This document shows, piece by piece, positions 26,758 through 35,830 of a stretch of 45,683 nt of DNA. The DNA comes from an uncultured Eubacteriales bacterium (GTDB taxonomy: Bacteria; Bacillota; Clostridia; Oscillospirales; CAG-272). How positions within the stretch are numbered: position 1 is the first letter of the stretch; the number at the start of each line of letters is the position of its first letter. The position numbers and the translations under genes are program-made. The DNA lies in assembly GCA_900546315.1 (NCBI GenBank), contig URCP01000016.1:1-45683 (forward strand), read 5' to 3'. The notes beneath the pieces are model-generated. The model had not been told where the DNA came from and searched no databases. It saw only the letters and a list, made by a program, of their open reading frames with translations.

Positions 26758-27534
26758 TTGAATGAGAATATTGAATTTCTGGTTTTCGGTCGGAAGAGGA
26801 TAGGCGCGGAATGGAGCCCGGCGATGGATCCGGGGCTCGATAAACTGTATTATGTCTACGACGGGGAGGCATACTATAACGGTATGAGGCTTGAGCCGGG
26901 GCACCTTTATATATTTACGGAGAGCCGCGGGAAATGGGAACTCCGCGGGAGCTTCGATCACCTCTATTTCGACTTTTTTCCGTATCCTCCGCTCATGATT
27001 TCCGGTGTGATTGACCTTGATATCAGGGAATATCCGGGAATAAAGGCGATATGCGACGCGGCTTCCGCGCTGTTCACTGTGTATGAGCGCCGTGAGGTGG
27101 TCAGTGAGGCGAAGCTGACGCTTGAGATACTTCTCGGACTTATCGGACGGACGGTGCGGCTGAGATCGACAGGGGACGGCAGAGTTGACCGCGCGATAGA
27201 GTATATTTCCGCCTGTGTTAACGATCATGGCGGAGCCGGTCTGACCGGGCGGGAGCTCGCCGGTCTTGTGAATCTCGACAGGTTCTATTTTAGTAAGCTC
27301 TTCCGGGAAAAGACCGGAATGACGCCGGGAAAGTTTTCGCGCGGACTGCGCATGAAGCGAGCGGCGGCGATGCTGAGGAGCGGCGCTACGGTCACGGAAG
27401 CGGCGCTGACGGCGGGATTCCTGTCTGACGCGGCTTTCGTGTGCTCGTTCAGAAAATACTTCGGCGTCACTCCCGGAAAATTCCGCGCGGGAAAGCCTGA
27501 CCCGGGATCGTATGGCGGCGAGCCGGAAGCGTGA
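26758..27534 (+). CDS. AraC-family transcriptional regulator
   Basis: 258 residues. The N-terminal part looks like a cupin-type sensing domain (YYNGMRLEPGHLYIF). Residues of about 140-245 form the two AraC helix-turn-helix units: LTGRELAGLVNLDRFYFSKL, then VTEAALTAGFLSDAAFVCSF with FGVTPGKFRAG. The in-frame start is TTG 26758 and no in-frame ATG lies nearby; an ATG at 26762 is out of frame. The ribosome site is weak. It is divergent from the alpha-fucosidase and shares its control region, so fucosidase control is likely. It ends at the terminator at 27542. Confidence 0.82.
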   Translation: MNENIEFLVFGRKRIGAEWSPAMDPGLDKLYYVYDGEAYYNGMRLEPGHLYIFTESRGKWELRGSFDHLYFDFFPYPPLMISGVIDLDIREYPGIKAICDAASALFTVYERREVVSEAKLTLEILLGLIGRTVRLRSTGDGRVDRAIEYISACVNDHGGAGLTGRELAGLVNLDRFYFSKLFREKTGMTPGKFSRGLRMKRAAAMLRSGATVTEAALTAGFLSDAAFVCSFRKYFGVTPGKFRAGKPDPGSYGGEPEA

Positions 27535-27541
27535 AATAAAG

Positions 27542-27584
27542 GCAGAGATGACGCGGCAAGCACGGTCATCTCTGCTGTTTTAAT
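27542..27584. terminator. Intrinsic terminator between convergent genes
   Basis: A perfect 11-bp stem, GCAGAGATGAC (27542-27552) with GTCATCTCTGC (27565-27575), a 12-base loop, then TGTTTTAAT. It serves the AraC gene and probably also the convergent broken binding-protein gene, whose strand has a CCTTTATTT tail. Confidence 0.8.
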
Positions 27585-27593
27585 ATGGATATA

Positions 27594-29052
27594 TTATCCG
27601 TAGATCTCCGTCACGTTTTCGACAAGTTCCGCGTATGATTTCGCGATCTTATCCGAGTGTTTCGCGAGATAGGACGCGACGTCGGTCGATTTCTTCTCTT
27701 TCAGAAGATATATTGCCATGGTGGTGAGCTCGTTTCCGTTTCCGTAGTTCCAGTTGAAGTCGCAGACGAGGGACGAGCGTATCATCTGGTACATTTCGTA
27801 GGAAGTAGCGTCGCGGAGGTATTTGCTCTCGAAGATTGAGTTGTATACCGCGGGGGTGACAGTTTTCCAGGACTCATATGACAGAGCCTCGGTTATCCTG
27901 CCGGCGAATTCCTTCGTCTCATCGTCGAGGTTGCCTGGTATGAGAAGTATCTGCGAGGAGAGCATGGAGCTGTAGTTCTCCTGCGCCTCGTCGTATTTTG
28001 GAAGCGGGACTATGCCGAAGTTGACCTCGGTGTCGCGGAGCTTCGGCAGCTGCAATGTCGTCTGGTGCATGAAGAGGATGTTCCCTTCGGCGAACGCCGT
28101 GACGCTCTCCTTGTCTCCCGTAACTGTTCCGATGTAGGTCTTGATTCCGTCGTAGAGAAGTGAATAGTAGCGCTCGAACGAGTTCTGGAGCCGGTCGGAC
28201 ATCTGAAGCAGCTCGACGCTGCCGCCGTTTGATTTCGCCATCAGCATTCCGTTCGACTGCACGATGCGCGACATCAGCGACGGTGTCTCTCCGGGAGTCG
28301 TGTAGCCGAATATGTCGCCGTCTGACGGAACACCGTCGCTGTTCAGGTCGGAAGCGACCGATTTCGGCGAGCTTTGTCCAGGTCCACTTTCCGTCATAGA
28401 CGAGGTCATACGGATTCTCAAGTCCGAACTTCTCTGTCATGTCCTGATTGACATATATGACGTCGGCGTAGCTGTACACAAGATCGGACACTGCTATCGG
28501 GAGCACGCCGCAGATCGAGAGATTCTCCTTTATCGAGGCGTTCCACCACGGCTTTGACACGTCGATATTGGGCATTGTCAGAAAATCCGCGAGATATCCG
28601 CCGGCGAGCATAACAGGAACGGACGAATACGTGTGCGAGATTGCCAGGTGGTATTCTGTATCCCCCGCGTTGACCGATTTCATTAGGGCTTTCGGGACCT
28701 CATCCCACACTCCTCCGGTGTTTATGTACGAGACAGAGACGTTGAATCTGTCGCCAACCGCGTGATTGCGCTTATAGACGCTGTCGCTCAGCAGATCGCC
28801 GGTCTCGGTCTCAGCGTCATACGGCCAGGCGTTTCCGAGCTGATCCGCGCTGTAGACGATGTTGAACTCCGCCCCGCCGTAGTCGACGTTTTCAAGTCCG
28901 TCTGTGAGCTCTTCAACTGTCGTATCCTCTTGCTTTTCCGATGTGCCGTCTGTCGTTTCGTTTCCGCCAGAGTTACCTTCTGAGCCGCAGGAGGCGAGGA
29001 GAAGACAGATAAGAAGGGATGCTGAAATGAGCCGTTTTTTTGAGTTTTTCAT
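27594..29052 (-). pseudogene. Solute-binding lipoprotein gene broken by a frameshift
   Basis: The first part runs from ATG 29052 with signal peptide and LLASC lipobox, through WWNASIKENLSICG and VYDGKWTWTKLAEI. It then loses frame near 28360 (within about 28345-28375). The homologous end resumes one frame away with VASDLNSDGVPSDGDIFGY and runs to TAA 27594-27596. Joined, the protein would be about 485 residues, like the binding proteins at 17414 and 39373, whose matching region reads GKWT...SDLNGDG. One extra base, or loss of eight bases, could explain it. The gene follows an AraC gene by 34 bases on the same strand. A sequencing error cannot be excluded. Confidence 0.78.
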
Positions 29053-29086
29053 AATGAATTCTGTCCTTTCAGAATAGAATACTGTT

Positions 29087-29881
29087 TCATTTTTTCCGGA
29101 ACTGTGACGGCGTCATGCCCGTCGTCTCCCGGAATACGCGTGTGAAATACTGGACTGAGGAAAAACCGCACTGAGCCGCGCAGTCGGTGAGGGTGACGAA
29201 CTGATACGAGAGGAGCTTCTTAGCACGCTCGACGCGGACCGACCTGATATAATTCGATGGGGAAGTATGATGCGCCGAGCGGAACAGCCGCCTGAAATAC
29301 GCCTCGCTCATCCCGAAGCGCTCCGCGGCGCCGGAGACGGTGAAGGACGGGTCGAAGGCTCCCTGCTCAATGAACAGCTTCGCCTCCGTCATCTTCTTCC
29401 GCGTTCCGGAGCCGAGATATCCGCTCTCACGCGAGTCGGCTATCAGAGCGGAAATTTCATAGATGCACGCCATGCAGGAGTTGAACCTTTCGCCGGAGAC
29501 CGAGTTGTATATCCTGAACATCCGCCTGAAAAGATTCTCCGCGTCCGTCGTGCTGTGCGGCGTGCAGACGAAGCTGTGCCGCGCGCCTTTTCCGCCGTCC
29601 GCGAATCTGAAGTCGCAGTACAGGAAGCTGTACTCCTCCCCTCCGGCCGACATTCTGTAGGTCGAGTCGTTCGCGAGGTAGAGAATGTCTCCTGCCTTCA
29701 CGGAGAAGCTGTCGTTTTCGAACTCGTAGAAGCAGGTTCCGGTGAGGATATAGACATAAGCGTCGCTGTGCCTTCCCGTGACCGTGAACGGCTTTGTGTA
29801 CGGTGCCATCGAGTTCCGGATGACTTCGATCAGTTTTATAACATATGGTTCGTTATTTGCACTCTTGTCAGCGTCGCACAT
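29087..29881 (-). CDS. AraC-family transcriptional regulator
   Basis: About 264 residues. The N-terminal cupin-like domain (GRHSDAYVYILTGTCFYEFE) precedes two helix-turn-helix units near the C-terminus (VSGAAERFGMSEAYFRRLFR, then LTDCAAQCGFSSVQYFTRVF and GMTPSQFR). The longest frame begins upstream at 29944, but AAAGGAGCG before ATG 29881 defines the start. It is transcribed ahead of the broken solute-binding gene, an arrangement repeated at 40871-41722. It is divergent from the glycyl radical enzyme gene and could act on either unit. Confidence 0.85.
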   Translation of the reverse strand: MCDADKSANNEPYVIKLIEVIRNSMAPYTKPFTVTGRHSDAYVYILTGTCFYEFENDSFSVKAGDILYLANDSTYRMSAGGEEYSFLYCDFRFADGGKGARHSFVCTPHSTTDAENLFRRMFRIYNSVSGERFNSCMACIYEISALIADSRESGYLGSGTRKKMTEAKLFIEQGAFDPSFTVSGAAERFGMSEAYFRRLFRSAHHTSPSNYIRSVRVERAKKLLSYQFVTLTDCAAQCGFSSVQYFTRVFRETTGMTPSQFRKK

Positions 29882-29929
29882 AAGCGCTCCTTTCGCCGTC
29901 CGGCATAGCTCCCGTCTGATTACGGTCTT

Positions 29930-29958
29930 ATTATAGCATATCAAAACAAGGATTGCAA
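29930..29958 (-). promoter_or_regulatory. Promoter of the AraC and binding-protein unit
   Basis: On the minus strand TTGCAA (29958-29953), a 17-bp spacer and TATAAT (29935-29930), with TGC directly before the -10 (extended -10). The GH35 promoter at 34934 uses the same TTGCAATCC start. Confidence 0.75.
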
Positions 29959-30010
29959 GCGAATCCGGAAATCACAGTATCGAAAAGTATAATTCTACTG
30001 ATAATTACTG

Positions 30011-30039
30011 TTTACAAATCTTCGCGTCGGGTGTATACT
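30011..30039 (+). promoter_or_regulatory. Promoter of the glycyl radical enzyme gene
   Basis: TTTACA (30011-30016), a 17-bp spacer and TATACT (30034-30039). The gene follows about 25 bases after the likely start, with an AAGGAGG ribosome site. Confidence 0.72.
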
Positions 30040-30071
30040 TTAATTACGATAAGCATAAGGAGGAAAAGAAA

Positions 30072-32135
30072 ATGAGTGAGACAAGATCAGAGCTCTGCGC
30101 CTATGTTGCGGGTCACACCGTGATACCGGGTGAGCCGGATGTCCTGACCGCTGACGCGGCTAACATCATACATATATTCGAGAATTGTGAGATAAGGCTG
30201 ACTGAGGCAAACAGCTTCTTCGTCACGGTCGACACCGATTACGTAATGAACGAGGTGCTAAGCAGACGCGCCGCCGCGCTGCCGGATATGCTTCACGGGC
30301 TGGCTGACGGCGTGGATTCGCGCGCTTATTCCGGCGTATTTGACTTCTCGCACACAATGCCGGAGTGGGACACCATCCTGCGTCTCGGCTTCGTCGGTCT
30401 GCGGGAAAGGCTCACTGAGTACAGAGCCGGAAGCTCCGGCGATCCCGCGAAGACGCGTTTCTACGACACCTGCGTCAGAGTCTGGGACGCGGCGCTGAGA
30501 TTCCTCTCAAGAGCGGCAGACGCGGCGGACGAAGCCGGGCGCGTGGATATCGCGGAAATAATCCGGAATATCGCGAAAAGACCGCCGGAGACACTGTCAG
30601 AGGCGTGTTCTGTCATCATCGCGTACTATGTCTTCCAGCATAAGGTCTCCGGAACATATCTCCGCTCTCTCGGACGGCTTGACAGCCTGCTCCACACCTA
30701 TTTTATAAAAGAAGAGCGCGGCGCGGCAATCAGGATCATGCGTAATTTTATCCGTGAGATCGACACATTGAAAGCGCCGTCAAATATCCCGTTCGCGCTC
30801 GGTGGCAGCGGAGCCGACGGCGGATCACTCCTGAATGAGCTGTCATATGTGATCCTCGAGGCGTACCGCGTGGTTCCGACGATAAACACGAAACTTCATA
30901 TTCTCTGCCGGAAGGACACGCCGGACGACTTTCTCGCTCTCGCGTGCCGCTGCGTCCGTGAGGGAAAGAACTCAATCGTCTTCATGTCGGACGATAAGAT
31001 AGTCGAATCCCTCGAAAAGCTCGGCGCGGAGCCGTCCGACGCGCGCGACTACCATGTCGTCGGCTGCTATGAGTGCGGCGCGAGGGGAGAGCTCACCTGC
31101 TCATGCAGCTCACGCGTGAGCATACCGAAGGCGGTCGAGACGGCGATGAACGGCGGGCGGGATATGCTGACCGGAAAGCAGATCGGACCTGAGAACGACG
31201 GACATTTCAGGGATTTTGAGGAGTTCTTCTACGAGGTCACGCGTCAGCTGCTGTATTTCGTCGACTGTGCCGTGAAGATCACGGATAACTATGAGCGAAA
31301 CTACAGATACCTGCATTCGGAGCCGTTCATGTCGTCGGTATATGAGTCGTCGGTTGAACGCGGCGCGGATCTCTACTGCGATTACTCGGCAAAGTACAAC
31401 AACTCGTCGATAAACGCTCTGGGGCTTGGAACGGCTGTGGATTCACTCGCGGCTGTGCGAAAGCTCGTTTTTGAAGACGGAACGCTGACGACCGGCGAGC
31501 TCGCGGACATACTGAGAAACGACTGGAAAGGCTTCGAAACGCTCCGCCTTCGCGTGAAGAACAGATTCCCGAAATACGGCATGGCTGACAAAAAGACCGA
31601 TGAGCTGGCGGCGCGTCTTGTCGGGATACTCGGAAAAGCGGTCGATGGTCGTCCGAACGCTAAGGGCGGAGTCTATCGTCTTGGAACTTTCTCGATTGAC
31701 TGGAGATGGGACTTCGGGCGCGCCGCCGCGGCGTCTGCTGACGGAAGACACTCCGGAGAGACAATATCGCAGAACACAAGCGCGTCATTCGGCGCGGACA
31801 GGAACGGAGCCACGGCTCATCTGATATCCGCGGCGTCGATTGACACATCTCTTACGCCGAACGGTTCGATAACCGACCTTGACCTTCACTCCTCGGCTGT
31901 GGCGGGCGAGAGGGGGACAGACGCTCTTGTGACGACTCTCAGGACATTTTTCGGGCTCGGCGGTTTCGCTGTTCACTACAATATTCTCGACACGAAGACG
32001 CTCGAGGCGGCAAGGAAGCGTCCGGGCGATTATCCGGATTTGCAGGTAAGACTGTGCGGATGGAATGTGCTCTTCTCGAGCCTGAGCGACAAGGAAAAGG
32101 ACGAGTTCATCGCGAGGTCGAAAAAAGAAGGGTGA
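30072..32135 (+). CDS. Glycyl radical enzyme (pyruvate formate-lyase-like), unknown substrate
   Basis: 687 residues, shorter than most glycyl radical enzymes (about 750-860). The catalytic loop is visible: VVGCYECGARGE, with Cys332 and Glu334 in the GCxE pattern used by many C-C, C-O and C-N cleaving members. The C-terminal radical loop reads VRLCGWNVLF, with Gly663 as expected radical site; the usual RVxG(Y/F) has become RLCGW. It is strictly anaerobic chemistry. The activase gene follows by 2 bases. Context (fucosidase, beta-galactosidase, aldo/keto reductase) points to a sugar or diol substrate, but no residue set seen here fixes it. PflB, choline lyase and related specific names are not supported. 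Confidence 0.85.
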   Translation: MSETRSELCAYVAGHTVIPGEPDVLTADAANIIHIFENCEIRLTEANSFFVTVDTDYVMNEVLSRRAAALPDMLHGLADGVDSRAYSGVFDFSHTMPEWDTILRLGFVGLRERLTEYRAGSSGDPAKTRFYDTCVRVWDAALRFLSRAADAADEAGRVDIAEIIRNIAKRPPETLSEACSVIIAYYVFQHKVSGTYLRSLGRLDSLLHTYFIKEERGAAIRIMRNFIREIDTLKAPSNIPFALGGSGADGGSLLNELSYVILEAYRVVPTINTKLHILCRKDTPDDFLALACRCVREGKNSIVFMSDDKIVESLEKLGAEPSDARDYHVVGCYECGARGELTCSCSSRVSIPKAVETAMNGGRDMLTGKQIGPENDGHFRDFEEFFYEVTRQLLYFVDCAVKITDNYERNYRYLHSEPFMSSVYESSVERGADLYCDYSAKYNNSSINALGLGTAVDSLAAVRKLVFEDGTLTTGELADILRNDWKGFETLRLRVKNRFPKYGMADKKTDELAARLVGILGKAVDGRPNAKGGVYRLGTFSIDWRWDFGRAAAASADGRHSGETISQNTSASFGADRNGATAHLISAASIDTSLTPNGSITDLDLHSSAVAGERGTDALVTTLRTFFGLGGFAVHYNILDTKTLEAARKRPGDYPDLQVRLCGWNVLFSSLSDKEKDEFIARSKKEG

Positions 32136-32137
32136 AT

Positions 32138-33043
32138 ATGGTTGAAAAAGAAATCACCGGTCTGATTTCCGGCATAAAGCGCATGGAGATACATGACGGA
32201 GACGGTCTCAGGACGACGGTCTTTTTCAAGGGCTGTCCGTTGAAATGCGTATGGTGCCACAACCCGGAGAGCATATCCTATCAACCGCAGACGGCATTGT
32301 TCCGGGATAAGTGTATCGGCTGCGGGAGCTGCGCGGCGGTCTGCCGGTCGGGGGCGGTTTCACTTGACGGAAAGGCGGTCATTGATCACGAAAAATGTCG
32401 TGCCTGCTTCGCGTGCGCCGATGTATGCCCTGTCGGCGCGGCAGTCGGGTACGGAAAGAGGTACACAGTCAGCGGACTTCTCGACGAGATAATGCTCGAC
32501 GCGCCGTTTTTCGCGGAAGGGAATGGCGGCGTGACGCTGTCCGGCGGCGAGTGTCTGACGCAGACGGAGTTCGCGCTCGCTCTGGCGGAGCGGCTTCATG
32601 GCGAGAGCATAAGCGTCGATATTGACACCTGCGGATATGTCGGGCGCGGCGTTCTGGAGCGGATATCGCGGTTTACTGATACTTTCCTCTATGACATAAA
32701 GGCGGTCGACCCGGAGGTGCACAGAAGATGCACAGGGAAGGACAACAGACAGATACTTGATAATCTGAAGTACCTCAGCGGCGCGGGATGCCGTATTGAG
32801 ATCAGGTTTCCGCTCGTCGTCGGGATGAATGACACAGAGACGCCGAGGATAGCGGAGCTTCTCTCGAGGACGCCCGGCGTGACCGGCGTCAGGGTGCTGA
32901 GATATCATCATCTCGCGGCGTCGAGATACAGCGCGCTCGGAATGAAAAACACTCTGCCCGAACCATTGACAACCGATCGCGACACAAGTGACGCGGCTGA
33001 AGTATTCAGGAGATACGGTGTCAGCGTGATAAGCGACGGCTGA
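32138..33043 (+). CDS. Glycyl radical enzyme activase (radical SAM)
   Basis: About 301 residues. The radical SAM motif is GCPLKCVWC (CxxxCxxC), near residues 34-42, which binds the SAM-reactive 4Fe-4S cluster. Two ferredoxin-like cysteine sets follow (CIGCGSCAAVC and CRACFACADVC), typical of activases longer than the pyruvate formate-lyase one. Later blocks ANGGVTLSGGE-like (GNGGVTLSGGEC) and DIDTCGYV are family hallmarks. It should generate the Gly radical of the enzyme at 30072. ATG 32138 with AGAAGGGTGA overlaps the stop of that gene; the longer frame from 32054 is not needed. Confidence 0.93.
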   Translation: MVEKEITGLISGIKRMEIHDGDGLRTTVFFKGCPLKCVWCHNPESISYQPQTALFRDKCIGCGSCAAVCRSGAVSLDGKAVIDHEKCRACFACADVCPVGAAVGYGKRYTVSGLLDEIMLDAPFFAEGNGGVTLSGGECLTQTEFALALAERLHGESISVDIDTCGYVGRGVLERISRFTDTFLYDIKAVDPEVHRRCTGKDNRQILDNLKYLSGAGCRIEIRFPLVVGMNDTETPRIAELLSRTPGVTGVRVLRYHHLAASRYSALGMKNTLPEPLTTDRDTSDAAEVFRRYGVSVISDG

Positions 33044-33071
33044 GCCTGTCAGCGTGACAATAAAAAAACAG

Positions 33072-33107
33072 AAAGGCTGCCGTACCGGAGCGCGACAGCC
33101 TTTTGTT
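33072..33107. terminator. Intrinsic terminator between convergent genes
   Basis: AAAGGCTG (33072-33079) pairs with CAGCCTTT (33096-33103), followed by TGTT on the plus strand. On the minus strand the tail is CTGTTTTTTTATT, so it fits the end of the GH35 gene especially well. Confidence 0.78.
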
Positions 33108-33144
33108 AAACTCTGTTTTTACAGAAAACCTCGATTTATGTTGT

Positions 33145-34902
33145 TCACCCGAGATCCGGCTCGTCAAAGAACTCGACGACCGGCTTGTCATATCCGTCAG
33201 TCTCGAACACGACGATCTCGTTCTCACCTTTGCGGAGAAGCGGAGCGGGGACATAGAGCGTCTTCTGCGGTCCGCGGTCGTTGTTGTAGCGGCCGATGTT
33301 GAAGCCGTTCACGACGACGAATCCGCGATGGAACCCGTCGAGGCGGATGAATGTGTCGGCGGGCGTGTCCGCGATGCTCAGATTTCCGCGCAGGAACGCC
33401 GGCTTTCCATCACAAGCCGTGTCGGTCGTGTAGTAAAGCCCGGACAGATCGTCCATCGTCATCGAAGTCATGTCCCAGCCGAAATGATACTGCTGACCGA
33501 GACGGATGCCGCCGAATACGCCCTTCTTGTCGAAGAGCTTCGGACCATAGTTGACTCTGCCGCTGTTTTCGACGAATATGTCTATCTTCTTTGTCTCGCC
33601 TTTCGCGAGAGAGAACTTTATCTCGTCCATGCGCCCGGTGCGCTCGCGGATTCCGGCGAGCTTTCCGTCGATGAAGACAAGCGCGCGGTCGTGAACGTGC
33701 TCGAGCACGAGAGGTCTCTCCTCGGCAGGTCCGGTGACAGTCGACGAATACATGATATATCCGAAGTCCTGACCGACTTCTTCCATCGACAGCGGAGCCG
33801 CGCTGTGAGTGACGCGTCCGATCGCGGAAAGGTTGTCGAACAGCGGAGCGCGCTCCGTCAGGTCGAGTCTGCCGTAAGCCGCTTTTTTCGGGTCAGAAAC
33901 ATCGAGCTCCGGCGTCTTGCCGGTTCTCGCGGAGATGACGTCGCGGACAGCGAAGAAGGTCTTCGTCATGTCGCCGGACTCGGAGAGAGGAGAACAATAG
34001 TCATAGCTCGTGATCGTCGGCTGATACTCAGTCCCGGTGTGGTTCGCGCCGTTAGTGAATCCGAAGTTTGTGCCGCCGTGGAACATATAGAAGTTTACCG
34101 ACGCGCCCATGTCGAGCATCGGGATGAGGTCGCGCACGGTCTCCTCGGCGGTGCGGGTATGGTGCTGCTCTCCCCAGTGATCGAACCAGCCGACCCAGAA
34201 CTCTCCGCACATCGAAGGCTGTCCGGGGCGGAAATCCGAAAGCAGCCTGAACGCCTCGGCGGGACGGCTTCCGAAGTTCGCGACACACGGATATTCGGGC
34301 AGTGTTCCTCCGTTCAGCATCCAGTAGCACGGACCGTCAGAGGTGAAGAGCTGGCAGTCGATGCCGTACTCGAGGTACATACCGGCGACCGCTCTCAGGT
34401 ATTCCTTGTCGTCGCCGTAGGAGCCGTACTCGTTTTCGATCTGAACCATGATTATCCCGCCGCCGTTCGTGCAGAGATGCGGGCGGATTCTTGTCAGAAG
34501 CTCGCGGTAATACGGTCTGACCTTTTCGAGGTACATCGGGTCGTTGCATCTGAGGTGCATCTGCGGATAAGCGAGCAGCCAGGACGGAAGTCCGCCGAAG
34601 TCGAACTCGGAGCAGATGTACGGTCCCGGACGGACGATCACTTTGAGCCCGAGGCTCTCGGCGATTTCTATGTATTTAACTATGTCGAGGTTTCCGGAGA
34701 AATCGAAGACGCCCTCTTTTCTCTCGTGGAGGTTCCACGCGACATAGGTCTCGACAGTGTTGAAGCCGCAGGCGCGGAGCTTTTTCAGTCTGTCCTCCCA
34801 GTATTCGGGGACTATGCGCCAGTAGTGCATGGCGCCGCTGATGACCTGAAAAGGCTCGCCGTCGAGCAGAAAATGCTCGTTCTTGAAGGTGAAGGTTGAC
34901 AT
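33145..34902 (-). CDS. GH35 beta-galactosidase
   Basis: 585 residues. Family features: FLLDGEPFQVISGAMHYWRI near the N-terminus, WNLHE, VIVRPGPYICSEFDFGGLP, acid/base Glu158 in QIENEYG, and nucleophile Glu234 in CGEFWVGWFDHWG. The C-terminal half contains jelly-roll domains as usual, ending GYDKPVVEFFDEPDLG. No signal peptide, so it is probably a cytoplasmic exo-beta-galactosidase acting on imported oligosaccharides. AAAGGAATC is the ribosome site. Its own promoter is at 34934. The plus-strand frame covering it is a shadow. Confidence 0.93.
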   Translation of the reverse strand: MSTFTFKNEHFLLDGEPFQVISGAMHYWRIVPEYWEDRLKKLRACGFNTVETYVAWNLHERKEGVFDFSGNLDIVKYIEIAESLGLKVIVRPGPYICSEFDFGGLPSWLLAYPQMHLRCNDPMYLEKVRPYYRELLTRIRPHLCTNGGGIIMVQIENEYGSYGDDKEYLRAVAGMYLEYGIDCQLFTSDGPCYWMLNGGTLPEYPCVANFGSRPAEAFRLLSDFRPGQPSMCGEFWVGWFDHWGEQHHTRTAEETVRDLIPMLDMGASVNFYMFHGGTNFGFTNGANHTGTEYQPTITSYDYCSPLSESGDMTKTFFAVRDVISARTGKTPELDVSDPKKAAYGRLDLTERAPLFDNLSAIGRVTHSAAPLSMEEVGQDFGYIMYSSTVTGPAEERPLVLEHVHDRALVFIDGKLAGIRERTGRMDEIKFSLAKGETKKIDIFVENSGRVNYGPKLFDKKGVFGGIRLGQQYHFGWDMTSMTMDDLSGLYYTTDTACDGKPAFLRGNLSIADTPADTFIRLDGFHRGFVVVNGFNIGRYNNDRGPQKTLYVPAPLLRKGENEIVVFETDGYDKPVVEFFDEPDLG

Positions 34903-34933
34903 TACAGATTCCTTTCATTAATGTGATACCTAT

Positions 34934-34962
34934 AGTATACCATATTTTCCGCCGGATTGCAA
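34934..34962 (-). promoter_or_regulatory. Promoter of the GH35 gene
   Basis: On the minus strand TTGCAA (34962-34957), a 17-bp spacer and TATACT (34939-34934). TTGCAATCC is shared with the AraC promoter near 29958. Confidence 0.75.
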
Positions 34963-35022
34963 TAGTTTCCGGAATTTTCTCCGCCACGCTGTTATCATCA
35001 CACAAAATTAACGATTACCCAC

Positions 35023-35051
35023 TTTATGATCCGGAGTGCGTGTGATATAAT
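35023..35051 (+). promoter_or_regulatory. Probable extended -10 promoter for the 35120 gene
   Basis: TGATATAAT (35043-35051) is an extended -10. The -35 position holds TTTATG (35023-35028), a poor match, so an activator or the extended -10 may carry it. Confidence 0.6.
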
Positions 35052-35119
35052 CATATCGTAAAAACAAGTGCCTGTACGCCACTTTAATATAATGAAGGAA
35101 AAAACAGGAGTGAAGAAAA

Positions 35120-35806
35120 ATGAATATCCGGAATACAGACCCCGAGTTCGTGGGGATATTTGACAGGTTCGCGCATGACGAGGTCGTGAATGAGCCGGGA
35201 GCGGGACTTGACGCTCCTGTGAAGTATCTCGCGATACTTGCTTCTCTCATCGGCTGCGGCGGGGTCGACGCTTTCCGCGAGGTGCTTCCGGACGCGGTAA
35301 AGAACGGCGTCACGCCGGTGATGGTGAGGGAGTGCGTCTATCAGTCGACCGATTATCTCGGCTACGGAAAGATGCTGCCGTTTCTCAAAGTGATGAACGA
35401 GTATTTCGAGAGCACCGGAATGACCCTCCCGCTCGCTCCACAGTCGACGACAAACACTGAAAACCGGCTCGAAAAGGGCATCGACGCACAGGCGGAGATA
35501 TTCGGTGAGCATATGCGCGAGGCATGGAAGAAGGGGCATATCAACCGCTGGCTCGCGGACAACTGCTTCGGCGATTTCTACACCCGCGGCGGGCTCGACC
35601 TCAGACAGCGCGAGATGATAACTTTCTGCTTCATAATGGCGCAGGGCGGCTGTGAGCCGCAGCTCGTCGCGCACGCGAAGGGAAACATGAATCTCGGAAA
35701 CGACAGCGATTTTCTGAAGCGCGTCGTATCACAGTGCGTGCCGTATATAGGCTACCCGCGCAGTCTTAACGCGATTACCTGCGTCGACAAGGCGGCTCAG
35801 GCGTGA
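35120..35806 (+). CDS. Double-domain carboxymuconolactone decarboxylase-like protein
   Basis: 228 residues with two carboxymuconolactone decarboxylase/AhpD-like halves: APVKYLAILASLIGCGG then VTPVMVRECVYQSTDYLGY, and LDLRQREMITFCFIMAQGG then QCVPYIGYPRSLNAITCV. The CxxC of AhpD peroxidase-type members is not seen, so a decarboxylase or unassigned role is more likely than peroxide defence. AGGAGTG precedes ATG. It is 24 bases before an aldo/keto reductase and probably in one operon with it; such pairs are common in Clostridia near sugar genes. Confidence 0.8.
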   Translation: MNIRNTDPEFVGIFDRFAHDEVVNEPGAGLDAPVKYLAILASLIGCGGVDAFREVLPDAVKNGVTPVMVRECVYQSTDYLGYGKMLPFLKVMNEYFESTGMTLPLAPQSTTNTENRLEKGIDAQAEIFGEHMREAWKKGHINRWLADNCFGDFYTRGGLDLRQREMITFCFIMAQGGCEPQLVAHAKGNMNLGNDSDFLKRVVSQCVPYIGYPRSLNAITCVDKAAQA

Positions 35807-35830
35807 GAATATAACAGGAGGAAAAGAGCA

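Noticed and set aside
28345..28375. Programmed frameshift in the binding-protein gene
   Set aside because: No slippery sequence or stem-loop was seen, and the paralogue at 39373 has a normal frame.
33103..34899. Long plus-strand open frame opposite the GH35 gene
   Set aside because: It is antisense to a clear beta-galactosidase, has no recognisable domain and is rich in Arg/Val/Glu as expected of a shadow frame.
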